Shown: positions 31,514 through 43,809, numbered from the stretch's first letter. The stretch is DNA of 60,000 nt from Nymphaea colorata (GCF_008831285.2 NC_045143.1:6273503-6333502), one strand, 5' to 3'. Program-made: numbers and translations. The notes: generated from the sequence alone by a model not told the origin.

Positions 31514-34500
31514 TGACATCTTGGGATATCAAATGAGGGCATCCATCTTTTTTATTGGATGGCCCCCATTTGACTTCCTTTTTACTTCTTCTTCTTCTTC
31601 TTGTTTTTTAATGGTGATCTGCATGGGGAGGGAAAAATGGAAATCCTTCCCTTTCTTCCAAGCCACCGATGTCACCCAGGCTATTGGCACCACCCAACGG
31701 CCGTCCAGCGGTGGTGGCCATGGGTTTTGGCGCCGCCATTGGGCACCTCACCACGTTCATTCACCCTCCCCTCCAAGGAGCCCCCCGACGGCAGGGGGAA
31801 GGAAACTCCCTCCCCCATCCTCCCCATGACAAAACATGGGTGAGGACCCGCCTTGCGGCCACCCTCCTCTACCCACAGATCATAAAAGAAACGGAAATAA
31901 AAAAAAGAAGTGCAAAAAGGAAGTTAAATAGGAGCCATCCGATAAAAAAGATGGATGGCCCTCATTTCACACACACACACACACACATGTATATATATAT
32001 ATATATCTTCTCCAATTCTCAAAACGATCCAAGCTAAAAGAAGAAAATGGCAATACGGGAATACAGACTATAAAAGAACTGCAGATCTTGAAAGTGGAAC
32101 AAAAGTATTCAACCGATTAGCATCAGTCGACAGATTGTCATATCATGCATTCTTCTACCTCAACAGAGAAAGAGAGAAAAAAGAGAAAGAAAGCAATTAA
32201 GTGGGTAAAGCTATGACATTAAGATGAGTTACATTCTTGCTAAACCATTCATGAAATGCCATGATCAGAGGCCTCTTCTGAACTGAATACTGTAATTTGA
32301 CAAGATCAGCCCACTTGCGGCAGGCATATAAGTACATGTGGGCTCCAAATTTTTGCAGATGAACCTTTTCTATTTATTTATGAACTCATGCTACATTTAC
32401 ATTGGAGGAGGAGGAGGAGGAGGAGGATGGGGGACGGGAGGAGGAGGAGGAGCATGGGGGACGGGCCGGGCCGGGCCGGGCCGCCACCGGGCAGCACCAT
32501 TGAGCCCGGGCCCGGCCCGGGACCTGGTTTTCCTGACCGGGTACCCGGTGGCGGCCCGGCCCGATGCCCAGACCAATGTGATAGAAAAGTATGTAAACTG
32601 GAAGATTATGCTAATATTGCTGATATTTTGAAAACATTAGATGAGTACCCAAACCATAATAACTAATCAAGGTATGTTTTCAAGGTATCACTACAAAATT
32701 GCAGCCTTAAAGGTAGAGATCATAGTATTGACAAAGTATCACAAGATTTTCTAAAATCATACAAATATATCTTGTGATATTCTTTTGAAAAAACTAGCTA
32801 AAGTTTTACATTTACGTTTGTTTGTTTTTTCTGACTGTTCTTTACCTTTGTTGAAGGAAAAAATTTACTAGGAACAGCCGCTTTTGGAGAAAAAGATATC
32901 GCGAGAACAACCTGACTGACAATTGCAGCAAACCAAGTTTTACTATGATACCTCAAAACAATTGTAATAATTTCAAAAAATTACAATAGCAGTAGGAAAT
33001 TTAACAAAATTTGCTATTTTATTTGTTTTAACTTTTAACCATATAAAAAATTTTCTGAATCTTTTGCTCCCCCAAAATTGTTCAATCACTCAACTCAACA
33101 TTCCACAGAATGACAGAAACCTTTAAAACTGCTATCTTATTTTCTTTCAAAATCACCTTGTTCTTGATGTTTTGAAATATCTAAGGTTCAAAAGACCACC
33201 CCAGAAAAATTCTCTCAGAAAATCCAACTAAGAAGCTCCTAATGACAAGGCCACTATGGTTAGGAGAACAGCACGATGGTACAGTTATGCTTGATTAAGT
33301 TGAGCCTATGTGGTGGGCCCCACCACAATTGGGGCACAGTTGATTTAGATCAAATTGCATAATAAACCATGCCAACCGGACATTGGCAAGAATATGGCTC
33401 TTGGTGAATTGGCTACAACCAATGGATTTGCACAAACAGAACATTTTACTGGCTGTACTTTAAGAACTGAAGCATGTTTCAATGTGCATTCATACAATCA
33501 ATTTAAGTAACTTAGGTTGCCAATAACAAGCCACATGGTATTGAAAAATTCCAAGGGGAAATCTGGTGAACATATTCACAGGTTAGAGGCCATGGATAAT
33601 AATGGAAAACTTCAAATGACTGGCCATTCTTAGTTTGATAGCATTAATATTTTTATTTACATAATTATATATCTAAGTAGAAACAAACACCAGGCACATA
33701 TCCAATAGCTGCACGCCACATAAACAACCACAATCTCAAGGAAAATTACAATCTGGTATCATGACAACGGGTAGCTTCCACATTACGGCCCATGATTCAT
33801 AACACTTCTGAGTTACAATTCAAATATACCTTGCTTCTGGTTCTTTAATGGACTGAGAAAGAAGATAGAGAAGTTGGGACCAACATTCCTCTGCATCCTA
33901 AAACATTGATGAAAACAGTCAAGGTCATCCTGTGAAAACCCAAGTGAAAGAATATGTGCCGAGTCAATGGAACAGGAACCTGTTGCATGTAAAAGCCATT
34001 ATGTTGCTGACCAAATTGAGGAAATTTTTTCCGCAAAACCTGCATAAGAAAAACAAGCAATCATGATTAAAGAACATGTATCAAAATACTACAAATAAGA
34101 TAAGTAGAAAGTAACAGATGATGGCAGGGTAACAGTATTCCTGGTCATAAGTGAAATTTCTACCAAGAACAGTCAATGCCTGCAGTGAGCTAATAAACCC
34201 AACTCATAGTAGCTGCAGTAAAAAATAGAGAGAACTTGTTTTCTTAGGATGCCCATTTCTTTTGCAAGAAAACAACTAAAAAGTAAAGAACAAGAACAAC
34301 CAATATTTGAAACTTAAGATTTTGGAAAGGTAATGCTTGTTTGATCAGATTGCATGCTTAAGCAGCCAATAAAGAAACAGCACTACAGTTTTTGTCTAAG
34401 CGAGAAATATCATGATTTTGAATAGGTTACTGACCATCCAAAACTGCATAGGTGCAACAGGTTTGACACTTCGGTCAAGCTCACCAAATAAATCTCGTGT

Positions 34501-37163
34501 AGCTACAGTTAGAAGATGAGAGGAAGGATCTAAGTCATTGCTCCTTCCTGAATTTGAATACCTGATTGAAAAGAAAACAGTAATCAGCACCATAATAATA
34601 AAAAGATAATCAGTTTTTGTAAGAAAAAATGTTCAAAGAGAACTCACTTTAGCAAAGCTGACTTTAGCTCTGGAACTGAATGCAAGCACTGCAATGTTGA
34701 GTTCATGTAGCAGGTATTCCCAAGATTATAAAGACCGGCAGTGTGACCCTTTGAAACAGAAAGCCAATATTCAAAGCACGTAAGCAAATGCTGTCTGTAA
34801 TTAAAGAAGCTTTTTAACTCAATCTCAATTGGAGCATCTAAATCTGACAGATCAGTAAGCTAAAAGATCCTAAGCAGGTTCGCAGGGTCAACAATGAGTT
34901 AATTCAATTGCCATGACACAAACATCATTGGAATAAAATGCACAATCCTCTATGCTACAACAATTATCAGTATCACTCACCACAGCCACAACTTGTTGGT
35001 CTTCTGGGAGGTCTTCCATGAAGACTGTGTTTTTTTCTGGGGCTTTCACAGCTTCCTCAGCAGTTCCCACCATCATCAGCTTTTGGCCCTATTTAGGGCA
35101 GAATATATCAAATTAAGTGCATGAGAGAGACAGAGAGACAGTGAGAGAGAGAGAGAGAGAGGAGGGCATGGAAATCTCAAACTAAGTAAAGTAGCAAGCA
35201 TAGACAAAGAAGTAATACCTCTTTTACGCCCAAAGTATTCCAATCAGCATCATCCTACATCAGTGATACATGAAGTAACAAACATAAGTATGTCAAGTTA
35301 GAAAGATCCTGGTTGACAGAGACAGAAGAAAATGAAAATTTGTCACTCCACACACCTTTAGTAATCCACCTTTGACCATTATCTTTTGTCTTTCAGGGGG
35401 GACTCCAGTTAAATCATACAGCTGGCACTTAAAAACGTAAGGAGGCTGGGTTGTATCAATTTCAACAGCTGGAAATAGTTCCTTTTGCCATTTCACACTC
35501 ACTGAGAAACAAATAACATACCAATAAGGGATAACGCAAAGCATACTCAATTAGGGACCAAACACTCACACACACACAACACACACAAAAAAGGGAACCC
35601 ACATACTTCCATCAAGAAAGAATTCAATCATGCAAGCATAAGAACAGCCTAAAAGCATGGAAAATTATCTTTACAATAGTATTATAAGCAGGGATAAGAG
35701 AGAACGCCTTGGTTTAGTTGTATGCAGCATGATAGGTGAGCTAAAGAAAGTACACTAGCTGCCTAGTTGATTGAAACCTGTTTAGAGTTTTCAAAACTAT
35801 CCATAGATTTCAAGCATGCTACTAGCACAAAACACACTTTTGACAGTCTTTATGGTGGTAGTGCTACAAAAGAAACATGGAACACAAACTACAGCTTAAA
35901 AATGCAGAAATATAGTCATGAGCAAAGTAGAATCATTTGGGTAGTAATCAGCATCAAGCATATTTTTCTCCTTGAATCTTTGGACTATTAAGGAGTATGA
36001 CTACATCTTACCAACCAAAGGCAATTACTCTGACTGGACAAGTTCCAGACAAATGCATGACGTCACATTCTGATAGTCGTTGAACAAAGAACAATAAGAT
36101 CCATTAACTATAGATACAGAGACGCTTGCCATAATTCTCAGGCCTCTTTAGCTTATAGCACAAGCTAAAGATAGATGCACGAATATATACATATATATAT
36201 TCCAGCATTTTCCACCATATTAACCGTCCTCACAGGAATGCATAATAAATATGAAAGAGTACTGCCCAATTGATGTCAAAGCACGGAGAAATTTCCCTGT
36301 CAAATTAAGGGAAAATCAGCACCCCTAACTTGCTTGAACTATAATAACAAAGAACAAAATTAAAATTTCAGGAAAATCACAACATTCGTAGTTTAGGTTC
36401 GCGTTACTTTGATAAAAGCCTTCAACATGCTTTACACTATGCATTCACTTCCCTGTTACTGGATCGCCAACTATACTTCCACGTCAGAACATCAGTGCAC
36501 AATCCTCCTTTACAAGGGCAAATTGTGAACTTGAAGCTAAGTATAACTCTGATAAATAGATATATCCATTGCAATAAAAAGAAAAAAAACAAGTCTTCGT
36601 TGGCTTGAAAGAGTTCCTAACTAGCCACGAGAGAGCACGAGCTCATAATCAGCTATCTCTATAAAAAATCCCCATACAGGGACTTTGAAAGTTATGTCCT
36701 TTAGATTGAACCTGACAGTTGTTTACACCCACAAAAGAGATTTACATACCGAAATATTATGCATACCATATGCCTTAAGATTGGAAAACGATACATCACA
36801 AGGCTTTGCTACCCACAAAGAACACAAATTTCAGAAAGAAAGTACGAGCCTCATCACGAATGCAGGCAACAAAAACCAGGTCTACCAACGCAACTTCAAT
36901 AGCCAATCAAGCAAAACCAGAAAATTACTGAGAAGGACACCGACAGCATGAATCCCAACATAAACAAACGACTGGCTCTCAGACTGCATTCGCAGAATGC
37001 CAACATCAACATTCGAAACGAAAGGATATATCCCGCTTTCTATGTTCAGAGCTTACCCAACAAAACCGTCAACTATTCATGGTCTTGAAAGACACCACCA
37101 TAAAATTTGACGCTAAAATGAGGAATCCAATTATCAGAATGCTCAGAGATTACCTGTCGGCAT
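18589..37163 (-). CDS. UBP6: Ubiquitin carboxyl-terminal hydrolase UBP6/UBP7 (USP14 family)
   Basis: Cysteine protease that docks on the proteasome through a ubiquitin-like domain and removes ubiquitin from substrates. Exons in coding order: 37163-37154, 35501-35356, 35254-35219, 35088-34981, 34748-34648, 34561-34435, 34039-33980, 33897-33830, 31172-31125, 29532-29424, 21705-21617, 21534-21465, 21337-21257, 20940-20851, 19817-19763, 19099-18980, 18890-18816, 18644-18589. They sum to 482 residues, the length of Arabidopsis UBP6. The ubiquitin-like domain spans about residues 1-75 (LYDLTGVPPERQKIMVKGG). The catalytic Cys is C113 in NLGNTCYMN; the His is H430 in ADSGHYVAW; Asp lies in the WILFDD block. 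It ends SGGGDWHMAYICMYKA plus a short tail. Exon 1 codes only MPT and one base. Intron 11 is GC-AG; the others are GT-AG. Intron 10 (7.7 kb) contains an antisense copia element. UBP6 and UBP7 cannot be told apart here. Confidence 0.95.
21535..21616 (-). other. GC-AG intron (intron 11 of the ubiquitin protease)
   Basis: On the minus strand the exon end reads CCTAG and the intron starts GCAAGT. The acceptor is TTTTGTAG before ATATCTAACC. Protein continuity (DDLPR-YLTIQFVR) demands this junction. GC donors normally keep an otherwise near-perfect AG|GCAAGT consensus, as seen here. The intron is 82 bases. Confidence 0.9.
22220..22502 (+). repeat. 5' LTR of the copia element
   Basis: It begins TGTTAAGTTTG and ends ATCTTACA, the canonical TG...CA ends, 283 bp. 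It contains a CT-rich block and TTTTATGATG-type AT-rich sequence. It matches the 3' LTR nearly throughout. Confidence 0.97.
22503..22517 (+). other. Primer-binding site (initiator methionine tRNA)
   Basis: TGGTATCAGAGCC lies immediately after the 5' LTR. It is the usual complement of the 3' end of initiator tRNA-Met used by plant copia elements to prime reverse transcription. Confidence 0.93.
22670..22809 (+). repeat. Five 28-bp tandem repeats in the retrotransposon leader
   Basis: A unit beginning AATCCTACTGTCTGCCCTAA and continuing TCTGCCCT is repeated five times at exact 28-bp spacing (starts 22670, 22698, 22726, 22754, 22782), within a longer CTGCCCTAA-rich leader from about 22555. It lies between the primer-binding site and gag, where packaging signals normally occur. 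Confidence 0.92.
22876..24369 (+). pseudogene. Copia gag and protease, frameshifted
   Basis: A gag start (MDPHRNSS) at 22876 runs into a stop near 22940. The core capsid sequence continues in other frames (HTNYLTWKHQI near 22950). A long frame from 23323 carries the end of gag, a CCHC zinc knuckle (CFYCNKRGHVKSECWH, about 23700-23750) and the aspartic protease active site (WYVDSGAAAHVTG, about 23909-23945, with DSG). At least two frame changes lie between 22936 and 23323. The polyprotein cannot be made intact. Confidence 0.9.
24276..25699 (+). pseudogene. Copia integrase, frameshifted by an 8-bp duplication
   Basis: The frame from 24276 includes the pre-integrase zinc region (LWHNRLAHCS and CSSCHICKSH) and the catalytic core (YSDVWGP and CDGGGEF aspartates). 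At 24829-24844 the octamer AACAGAAT is tandemly duplicated, which shifts the frame just before the catalytic glutamate region. The sequence continues in the next frame from 24893 (WTKAFHTAVHVINRLP). That frame ends at a TGA at 25697-25699 where family alignment expects tryptophan. Confidence 0.9.
26238..27403 (+). mobile_element. Non-autonomous hAT element nested in the copia reverse transcriptase
   Basis: The 1166-bp element has perfect 10-bp terminal inverted repeats, CAATGTTATC at the left and GATAACATTG at the right. An exact 8-bp target duplication CATATATC flanks it (26230-26237 and 27404-27411). Removing the element and one copy of the octamer rejoins the reverse transcriptase frame. 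Both subterminal regions are crowded with GTATCG/CGATAC words (26250-26405; 27336-27388). The 3' third before the right end is very AT-rich (27213-27330). It encodes only a BED zinc finger; no RNase-H-like transposase core or hAT dimerisation domain is present, so it would need a helper transposase. Confidence 0.93.
26728..27009 (+). CDS. BED-type zinc finger ORF inside the hAT element
   Basis: A 93-residue frame starts MSDPAWQWCTRVNPKDRLRV and holds one BED finger at about residues 3-45. The Cys pair is in KCNYCKQ, followed by GGISRFKNHIAG and the His pair HIAGTH. The rest is acidic and ends ALNEENEDDDGNDD. Such BED fingers form the N-terminal DNA-binding part of plant hAT/DUF659 transposases, which are usually several hundred residues longer. 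Here the frame stops naturally after the acidic tail, as though exon 1 of a transposase or a captured domesticated gene was kept alone. A possible splice donor (AAG|GTAAGA near 26637) and acceptor (TGTGAAG before 26723) upstream suggest an intron in the leader. Whether a protein is made is unknown. Confidence 0.65.
   Translation: MSDPAWQWCTRVNPKDRLRVKCNYCKQIISGGISRFKNHIAGTHSDVAACNGSQEIIEEGEAGEQWNVGDIPLPTEGIEALNEENEDDDGNDD
27594..28346 (+). pseudogene. Copia RNase H, 3' end of pol
   Basis: An open stretch runs through YLTFTRPDIVYVVNQVSQFM, the RNase H core (YTDADWAGDPNDRRS, SSTEAEYRAMA, LFCDNQSAI) and the C-terminal DLFTKGL block. The stop TAA falls in the first bases of the 3' LTR. The domain itself looks intact, but it is out of frame with the upstream reverse transcriptase because of a shift near 27580. 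Confidence 0.92.
28341..28624 (+). repeat. 3' LTR of the copia element
   Basis: 284 bp from TGTTAAGTTTG to ATCTTACA, preceded by the purine tract GAAGGGGG and followed by the target duplication CCCCT. Differences from the 5' LTR cluster in the first 100 bases and around the sequence matching GGCAGATGTCATTTG. Confidence 0.97.
31481..31512. repeat. (TA)n microsatellite in protease intron 8
   Basis: About 16 TA units. A further (CA)n(TA)n compound repeat lies at about 31968-32006 in the same 2.66-kb intron (31173-33829). Confidence 0.95.
32403..32562. repeat. GC-rich block with a 19-bp inverted repeat in protease intron 8
   Basis: A (GGA)n tract (32403-32455) leads into GGGCC repeats. The 19-mer at 32473-32491 (GGGCCGGGCCGCCACCGGG) is perfectly inverted at 32544-32562, with a 52-base spacer that is itself GC-rich. 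It contrasts sharply with the AT-rich intron around it. It may be the remains of a GC-rich MITE, or it may form a stable hairpin in the transcript. Confidence 0.85.
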
Positions 37164-37296
37164 GACGGTCAATGCGGTTGCTCCCCTTTCCCTCACCTTC
37201 TTCCTTCACAACGGTCGATCCCCAAGACGAGAAAATGATTGTTTCTTGTGGAAGGGAAAAGAATCCGGCAGGAACGATGTGAAAGGCTTCGTATAA

Positions 37297-37338
<42 letters not shown>

Positions 37339-37700
37339 ACAGAGAGAGGGACGCTGCCTGGTTTCTTCGAAGGTCCACCTACTTCTTCCTGTTAACCAGT
37401 TCCTGACGCAAGTAAGTACGCAAGAGTCAAGATAAGTTCTTGCTAGAACGTGATTTTGGTAACCTTGGAAAATTAAATTAAAAAAAGTATTTTTGTTCCC
37501 AGGTGGCAGATCAATAGATAAAGTGCTTTCTCTTTAAATCTTAAAGATGGTCGGGACGTGCGTGGCTGTTTGGTTTAAGGATCTTTAGGGCTTTAAAGCC
37601 GCCGGATGACGGCCCTAGCGAGTCCGAACCAACTTCTGGTTGGGGTCAATGGGCTGTGAACCGACTTGGCTCGGTCAAGCCTGGGCTATGATTCATGGGC
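37164..37700 (-). promoter_or_regulatory. Promoter and leader region of the ubiquitin protease
   Basis: Upstream of the minus-strand ATG lies a CT-rich leader on the coding strand (GA repeats at 37299-37345 on the strand shown). Further upstream are two TGGGCT words (about 37649 and 37682) resembling plant site II elements (TGGGCY), common in promoters of housekeeping genes. The transcription start was not located. Confidence 0.4.
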
Positions 37701-39819
37701 ATACGACTTGAGATGTTTGCTTAAAGATATTTATAACAAAATATAGCTATGTCAACATTTTTATGAATACTAAGATTACATAATATTTCTTTACGAAATT
37801 ACGGAGTTTGGCTTTTCTTTTCAAGTGTACATAATATACCAGTTCTCATATGATTTCTTTGCTTTTTTTTCACCTTTTTCATAATCGTCCCTCCATTACA
37901 AAATTGTTGGATTCTAAGGAGGGAAATAAACTTGAAATACATGAGATCGGTTGTGTGTGAATATTTGCAACAGTTTTATTTTTTGATTTCATGCATTTCA
38001 TCATTAATTTTTGGGGTTACTCAGAAGGCCAGACCCTACTATTTACAAATCAGTGCCCATCATTTTGCAACAAAGAGAGACACCAAAGGAGATTGAAATG
38101 GAGATTACCAACCCTCGCCCCGACCATTGCACCAACCCTATTTGAAACACATTTCATCATTAATACTTAATAGCATTTTGAATCGTAAGTTTCTAATGAG
38201 AGACCGATGTCAAGGCCTGTCTTAATCTTACTATTCTACATCTTAATTAGTTTCTTCCTAGACTTGTCCTCATAAAACATGCCATTTCCAGGTGAGTAGG
38301 GAAGGCCGACTACCTGATTAATGGTTAAAGTCTTCCCTCGCTCCCTATAATATAAGGCATGCTTTCGGTACCTCAAGTGTAGAGAAAAATAATGAAAATT
38401 GAAAAAAGTTCACGCTGAACATTTCTCTGCACTATCAAAGGCACCCTGACGGCCGCGGCCGCTAGGGTTTATCAGCCATGGAAGGGTTGTCATTAATAAG
38501 CCCGAAATCAGGTCACGTAATTAATTAAAACAGATTACCAAATTTTGCCACAGAATGACATAATTAGGAAACATGATAAAAGAAATTCCGATTAATTGGA
38601 TCAATCTAAGGCAAAAGAAATCGACTTGAGAAATTAATAGACCCACAAAAAATGATTTAAAAGGAAAAAATAATGCGCAAACATCGGTGCCAATGTTGAC
38701 ATGTGATATGTTGGCATTTAAGGACATGCAATCAAAATGATCACAAATCTATGGGATGACAAGATTAGAGGCGCGTTTGAATAAAAAGAAAATTAATAAA
38801 ATAAAAAAAACAAAAAGTATAACGCATTTATTTTGAATCCTTTTGGTAGTACTAGATAATTTATTATCTGACATACTCGTAATTACCCATTAACTTAATT
38901 ACTTAAAATATTGGGCCTCACTGAGTTACTCACCAAGTAATGCTTATTATTTATATCCACGATATATTTATAATTTCAATTAAGACATTAGATATTACTT
39001 GGTTTCCATAATTTGCACTTTGAATGAAGAGCAAGGATCCATCGCCATGTAACTAAACAGAACTAATGAAAATTACACTACAACATAATCTTTTTAAACA
39101 TTTTGTCACAAGTTATCTGTATATATAGAACTACCCAAGTCTCGAAATAGTTCTGGACCTCCCTCCAAGACAATGGAGTTTGGCTTCTCTCTTGCTCACC
39201 AAGAAAGAATGCATTCCTTAACATTAGTGTGCTAGAGTTAGGCAGGCTTTGTATGAGACTATGTACGTTTGAAGATCACGCACACATAAATAAATAAATA
39301 TATATATATATATATATAGGCATCAAACATTTGACCTTTTTTAATTTTTATTCTGTGCACCTAGTTAGCAAAGATGTTTGTCACATACACCTTGAGCATT
39401 TGCAAACACCAAACTATATTCTTTAGAATATCAAAATTTTATTCTATGTCCTTTCGCATGTCATATTGCAAGAATATCACGTTGTTTATATGGTTGGGTT
39501 TAGATAAGACATAAAAAAAAAACATTTTGTGAAAATAGATTTTTGTGACAATTTGGTTTTTTCAAACTGGTTTAAAAAAATAGTGTGTGTCTATGAGTGT
39601 GTCCGTGCTTGTGTTTTTGCATGTGTATATAAGTGACAACGTAAAAGCGACATTTTCTGTGATTTCTTTTTTCTTTTTTATAGGGGAAGGGTTCAAGTTG
39701 TTCACTCGCTTTTGAAGACGGCGTTTTGTCTGGATTTTCACACAAACACACCTTAAATGGTAAAACATTATTTAAGAGTGTCATGTAACAATGTCTTAAA
39801 TGTTTTCTAAGTTTCCTTC

Positions 39820-39851
<32 letters not shown>

Positions 39852-40842
39852 ATTTTGTGTATATATATACATATATATATATATATACACCGATTTGTCG
39901 GTTTCAGATCTGATTTGGATAAGGGTGCTTGATGGTTAATCCAGAGATCCAAGAATATGGATTTCAAGGATGTTTAGTCAATGTAAGTTTTTTTATTTGC
40001 ATTATCATGTCGAAAATTTCCTAGAAATTTAAAGACTACTAGGAGCCATGCGAAGACAAGACAATTTAATTGGTCTGCCTGTTGAAAGGAATACCTACCC
40101 ATATCCAAATCACCTTAATACTATCACTGAGCTCACTAGCTATACTTAAATCTCAATCACACATCTTGATGCATGGCAGAGAACCAGAGGGATCTAGTAG
40201 ATCCAAGTTGCACAGGGACAGGAGTGGAGTCAGGATTTTTTTTAAGGGCGTACTAAACGATTCAACAAACTTATTCGGGTAGAGCCAAATTAAATCAGAA
40301 TTCAAAAAATATATTACGCAATTAATTTTTTTAATATAATTTTTTTTAAGTTAGTTGGGGGTGGGGCCACAGCAAGTCGAAGCTCATGACCATAGGAAGT
40401 ACACATGAAGAGGTCCGTGCGTATAACAAAGGGGCGAAGGCGGCACAGGTTCAGCCCTTCTCCGGCTTAGTTTAGTCATTTTAGATCCAATCATGATGTT
40501 GGGACCCTTTATTATATTTCAGATCCAATTTCATCTTATTGATCCATTATCTATCTTTTGATTGGGCGGAGGTATAAATACCTCGGTTGGGTGATTAGGT
40601 TCTTTTTTTTTTTGGTTTTGAGAGAACTAAAAAAATCCAACTTGAGTTAGATGAAAGTTTTACTATGTTTGTGATCACAACTTTGTTTATTGTTGATCAA
40701 TTAAAGTTTATTGATTTGTTAATATCAATGGTACATGTGACTTTAATAAGAGGTGCACGAGTCTCAACTCTCATTAGGTTCCGGGTGAGATGCGTGATGT
40801 AGGTTTAAGTACAAAATCACTCAGGTGGTTGTGCTATATAGA

Positions 40843-41016
40843 CAGGGGCAGAGGGTTCTGACCTCACATCAATTTTTTTTTTTAAATTTATATGTAAATT
40901 TAAAAAAAAATTATTTTTCCTAAATAAAAAATTTGAAAAATGATATTTCGACCTGTGTCAAAATTTAGAAACTTTAATTCAGCCCACCTCATGAAAAATT
41001 TCTGGCTTCGCCCCTG
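40843..41016. mobile_element. MITE, CAGGGGCGGAGCCAG family (hAT-like)
   Basis: The left end is CAGGGGCAGAG and the reverse-complemented right end is CAGGGGCGAAGCCAGAAATT, with an AT-rich 174-bp interior. The flanking octamers TATATAGA and TGTATAAA agree at 6 of 8 positions, consistent with an aged 8-bp hAT duplication. Related elements lie at 56980-57131, 57921-58026 and 59206-59426. Confidence 0.6.
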
Positions 41017-42853
41017 TGTATAAATTGCTTGCATATGTCCATGGTAGGGAGATGTCTGCATTGATTCAAATACAAATAAAACAATTCGAAACTTTTGCAT
41101 TAGATTAACAAAGATGATCCATAGCTTAAACTAGATTTTCGATTGCATATAGAGAGGCGAAATTGCATAATGCCAAAGGATCAGATTCAAATGGAATGCA
41201 CCTTTTACTATATTTGATTCACCGGATGTTCACAAATATATGTGGATTCAAATTCAAATTCGACATGAAAATGAAGCAAACTCGAATCTGATCAGAACCG
41301 AACTTTACGTTCACGTCCGAATCCAAATTTTAGATACACAACCAAATATGAATCACATTATATGTTATGATAAGAACCGACTAAGAAAATGCATAAATAT
41401 TGGAAACAGGGTACTTATTTCAAGCTGAATCCAATTTCAAATCCTTGTTCGATTGGATATTTGTGCAAAATCCAATTAGATGTTAAGTCTCTAAAACTTC
41501 TGAAACTATATGCATCCACAAACATTTTTAGTCCAATTAGACATGTCCTAATGCAAGTCATGCATCAAATGAACAAGGAGTCTGCGAAGCCCAATGGATC
41601 AAAAGCCCCAACTTGGTATCACCTTGTCTACCCAACACAGAAATTTGGTTTAAGACATAAAAGCCGTTTTATATGAATAATAGATTATTAAAGGTGACCA
41701 TGTTATTGTTCATGAAACATGCACATGACTATAAACTTAATATCTAAATCCAACAATCAAATACTAGACATAATCCCAGCATAATATTTGAAGAACAACA
41801 TAGTCTTACTAAGAACACAATGTTAAATGTTCTTACAAAAAATCACCCTTAAGTTATAGAGACAAATTGCAGCAACTTGAAGAATGAAGCTAGCAGTTAT
41901 ATCACATTATTATAATATATTATTTGAAAGGAAAACTACACAAAGTTCATCACATTTTATAACTTTTAAACCATCTTTGTGCTATTTTTTTTTCTTTTCT
42001 TGAGTAGGTGGGCATGCAGAAGGCAAAAACTGAATAGTCTGTGTGTTGTATGCAGAGGCAGATGCAGGTATGAGCATGGTGGGGGCGATTGCCCACACAA
42101 GTCCACAAAAAGCGTTTATTTTCATATTGAAACTTCATGGCAGTCATTCTCATTTACATTAAAGGTACCCCTTAAAAATTCAAAATTATACAATATTAAT
42201 GCCCCTTAACTAGAATTTTCAGTACTCTACCCCCGATTATAAAGCCTTCTACAGGCATATGGAATTATTGCCCTCCTATAAGGAAGCCATGAATCTGAAG
42301 ATATACAGTAAATCATTAGCATGTGCTGCTGCGTTTGCAGTAGTGCAAGCACAACACCTGCTGTGTTCGCTTCGGGTGTGACAGCGTGATGGAGGAAAGG
42401 CAGAGGCACATGGCAGGAGGTGGCGGCCACCTTGGTCTTACATGATGAGCTTTCATGGCAACCACCATGGCAGCAGCAAGCTGCTGCTTATATGTAAAAG
42501 CAACGTTTGGTGATTGCTCTGCCAAGTGGTGGGGGCAAGCGCCGACCTTAATTTAACTTCAATTGGGTGGAGTTGATCGCATTCATGAGAATTTGCATCC
42601 TGGATGTCGACTTACCACCTCCATTGTGACAATTAATGTAGCGATCATCATAAGAAAATTGACAAATTGTTGCCATTAATAACAGAAGCCTATGATCGGA
42701 TGACTTGTTTTGTTTAACTCTCTGTCTCTGTTTCTCTCTTTGTGCCAAATTCTCTCCTGGGAGATGGTGGGGAAACTCCGAAGAGGCCGAAGCCCCTCTC
42801 CCTTTCCTTTGAACGTGAATGCTAAGAGATCCGAAAACAGAAGTACCAAAGCC

Positions 42854-42898
42854 ATAATCGGAGGCTACCATGTACCAAAAGTTCATTATTTCACTGTC

Positions 42899-42945
<47 letters not shown>

Positions 42946-43011
42946 ATATATATATATATATATATAATCGGAGGCTACCATGTACCAAAAGTTCATTATT
43001 TCACTGTCCAA

Positions 43012-43079
<68 letters not shown>
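42854..43079. repeat. 110-bp tandem duplication including (CT)n(TA)n microsatellites
   Basis: A unique block starting ATAATCGGAGGCTACC, followed by (CT)n then (TA)n, is repeated head to tail at a 110-bp offset. The unique part is identical by eye, while the CT and TA tracts differ in length. It appears to be a recent slippage or template-switch duplication. Confidence 0.95.
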
Positions 43080-43081
<2 letters not shown>

Positions 43082-43638
43082 CAGATGTATTGGGTAAGGG
43101 ACAGAAATCAGACATCTTAAATTCATGTTAAAGGTGTTTAAAACAAAATATGAACCTTTTAATGAGTTGATAAACATTATTTTCACATGCATATGTCAAA
43201 TTTGTGATAGTAAGATCAAACCATGTGTATAGCAATCCTAATAAAAGAGAAGAATTAGTTAATGCAATGGGGATATGCAAGGTCTGCAACACTGAATAAA
43301 GAAATTGAATCTGATAAGGAAATTAGAGCGGATTACTGATCAGGTTCCAATTCAGTACGCAGCTTCGGAACTGAATCCCAATATGAGCTTGATCTGGGTC
43401 CAATAATATCTAACCCAATTGCATTTCAATGTTGGATCTCGTTATTTTGGGTCTGAATTTGGCATTAAGAAATGAAGTCTGAATCCAAGTCCGAATGTCA
43501 ATCCAGATCTGGCCTGAATGTAATATGACCTCCAAAGTTATATATTTGTCCCTATGAGGCCGCCCTGGTCCCGGTTTTCCTATGCTCTTTGGATCATAGG
43601 GCCATTTTTTTTGCTCTAACATTCAACTTCTACCTCGA

Positions 43639-43809
43639 GGGTGCGTTTGATAGCCTCGGATCAACTCGGATCTGAGATCCGATCCAAGGCTGACATACTT
43701 AGGCTCCCAAATCTTCATTTTTCTGCAGATCTAAAATCCACTGTTTAGTTACTCTTGTGGGCCTCACCTAAAAGGGATTTCAAATCAACCTCGGATCTCA
43801 AATGCATCC
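43639..43809. mobile_element. Possible Tourist-like MITE
   Basis: The left end GGGTGCGTTTGA and the reverse-complemented right end GGATGCATTTGA match at 10 of 12. The interior has GGATC/GATCC-rich palindromic words. Flanking trinucleotides are CGA and TGA, one base off a shared TGA duplication. The ends suit the Tourist type, but the target duplication is imperfect. Confidence 0.45.

Noticed and set aside
32338-32666. Two frames of 92-97 aa rich in Gly, Arg and Pro
   Set aside because: They translate the (GGA)n and GGGCC repeats within an intron of the minus-strand gene.
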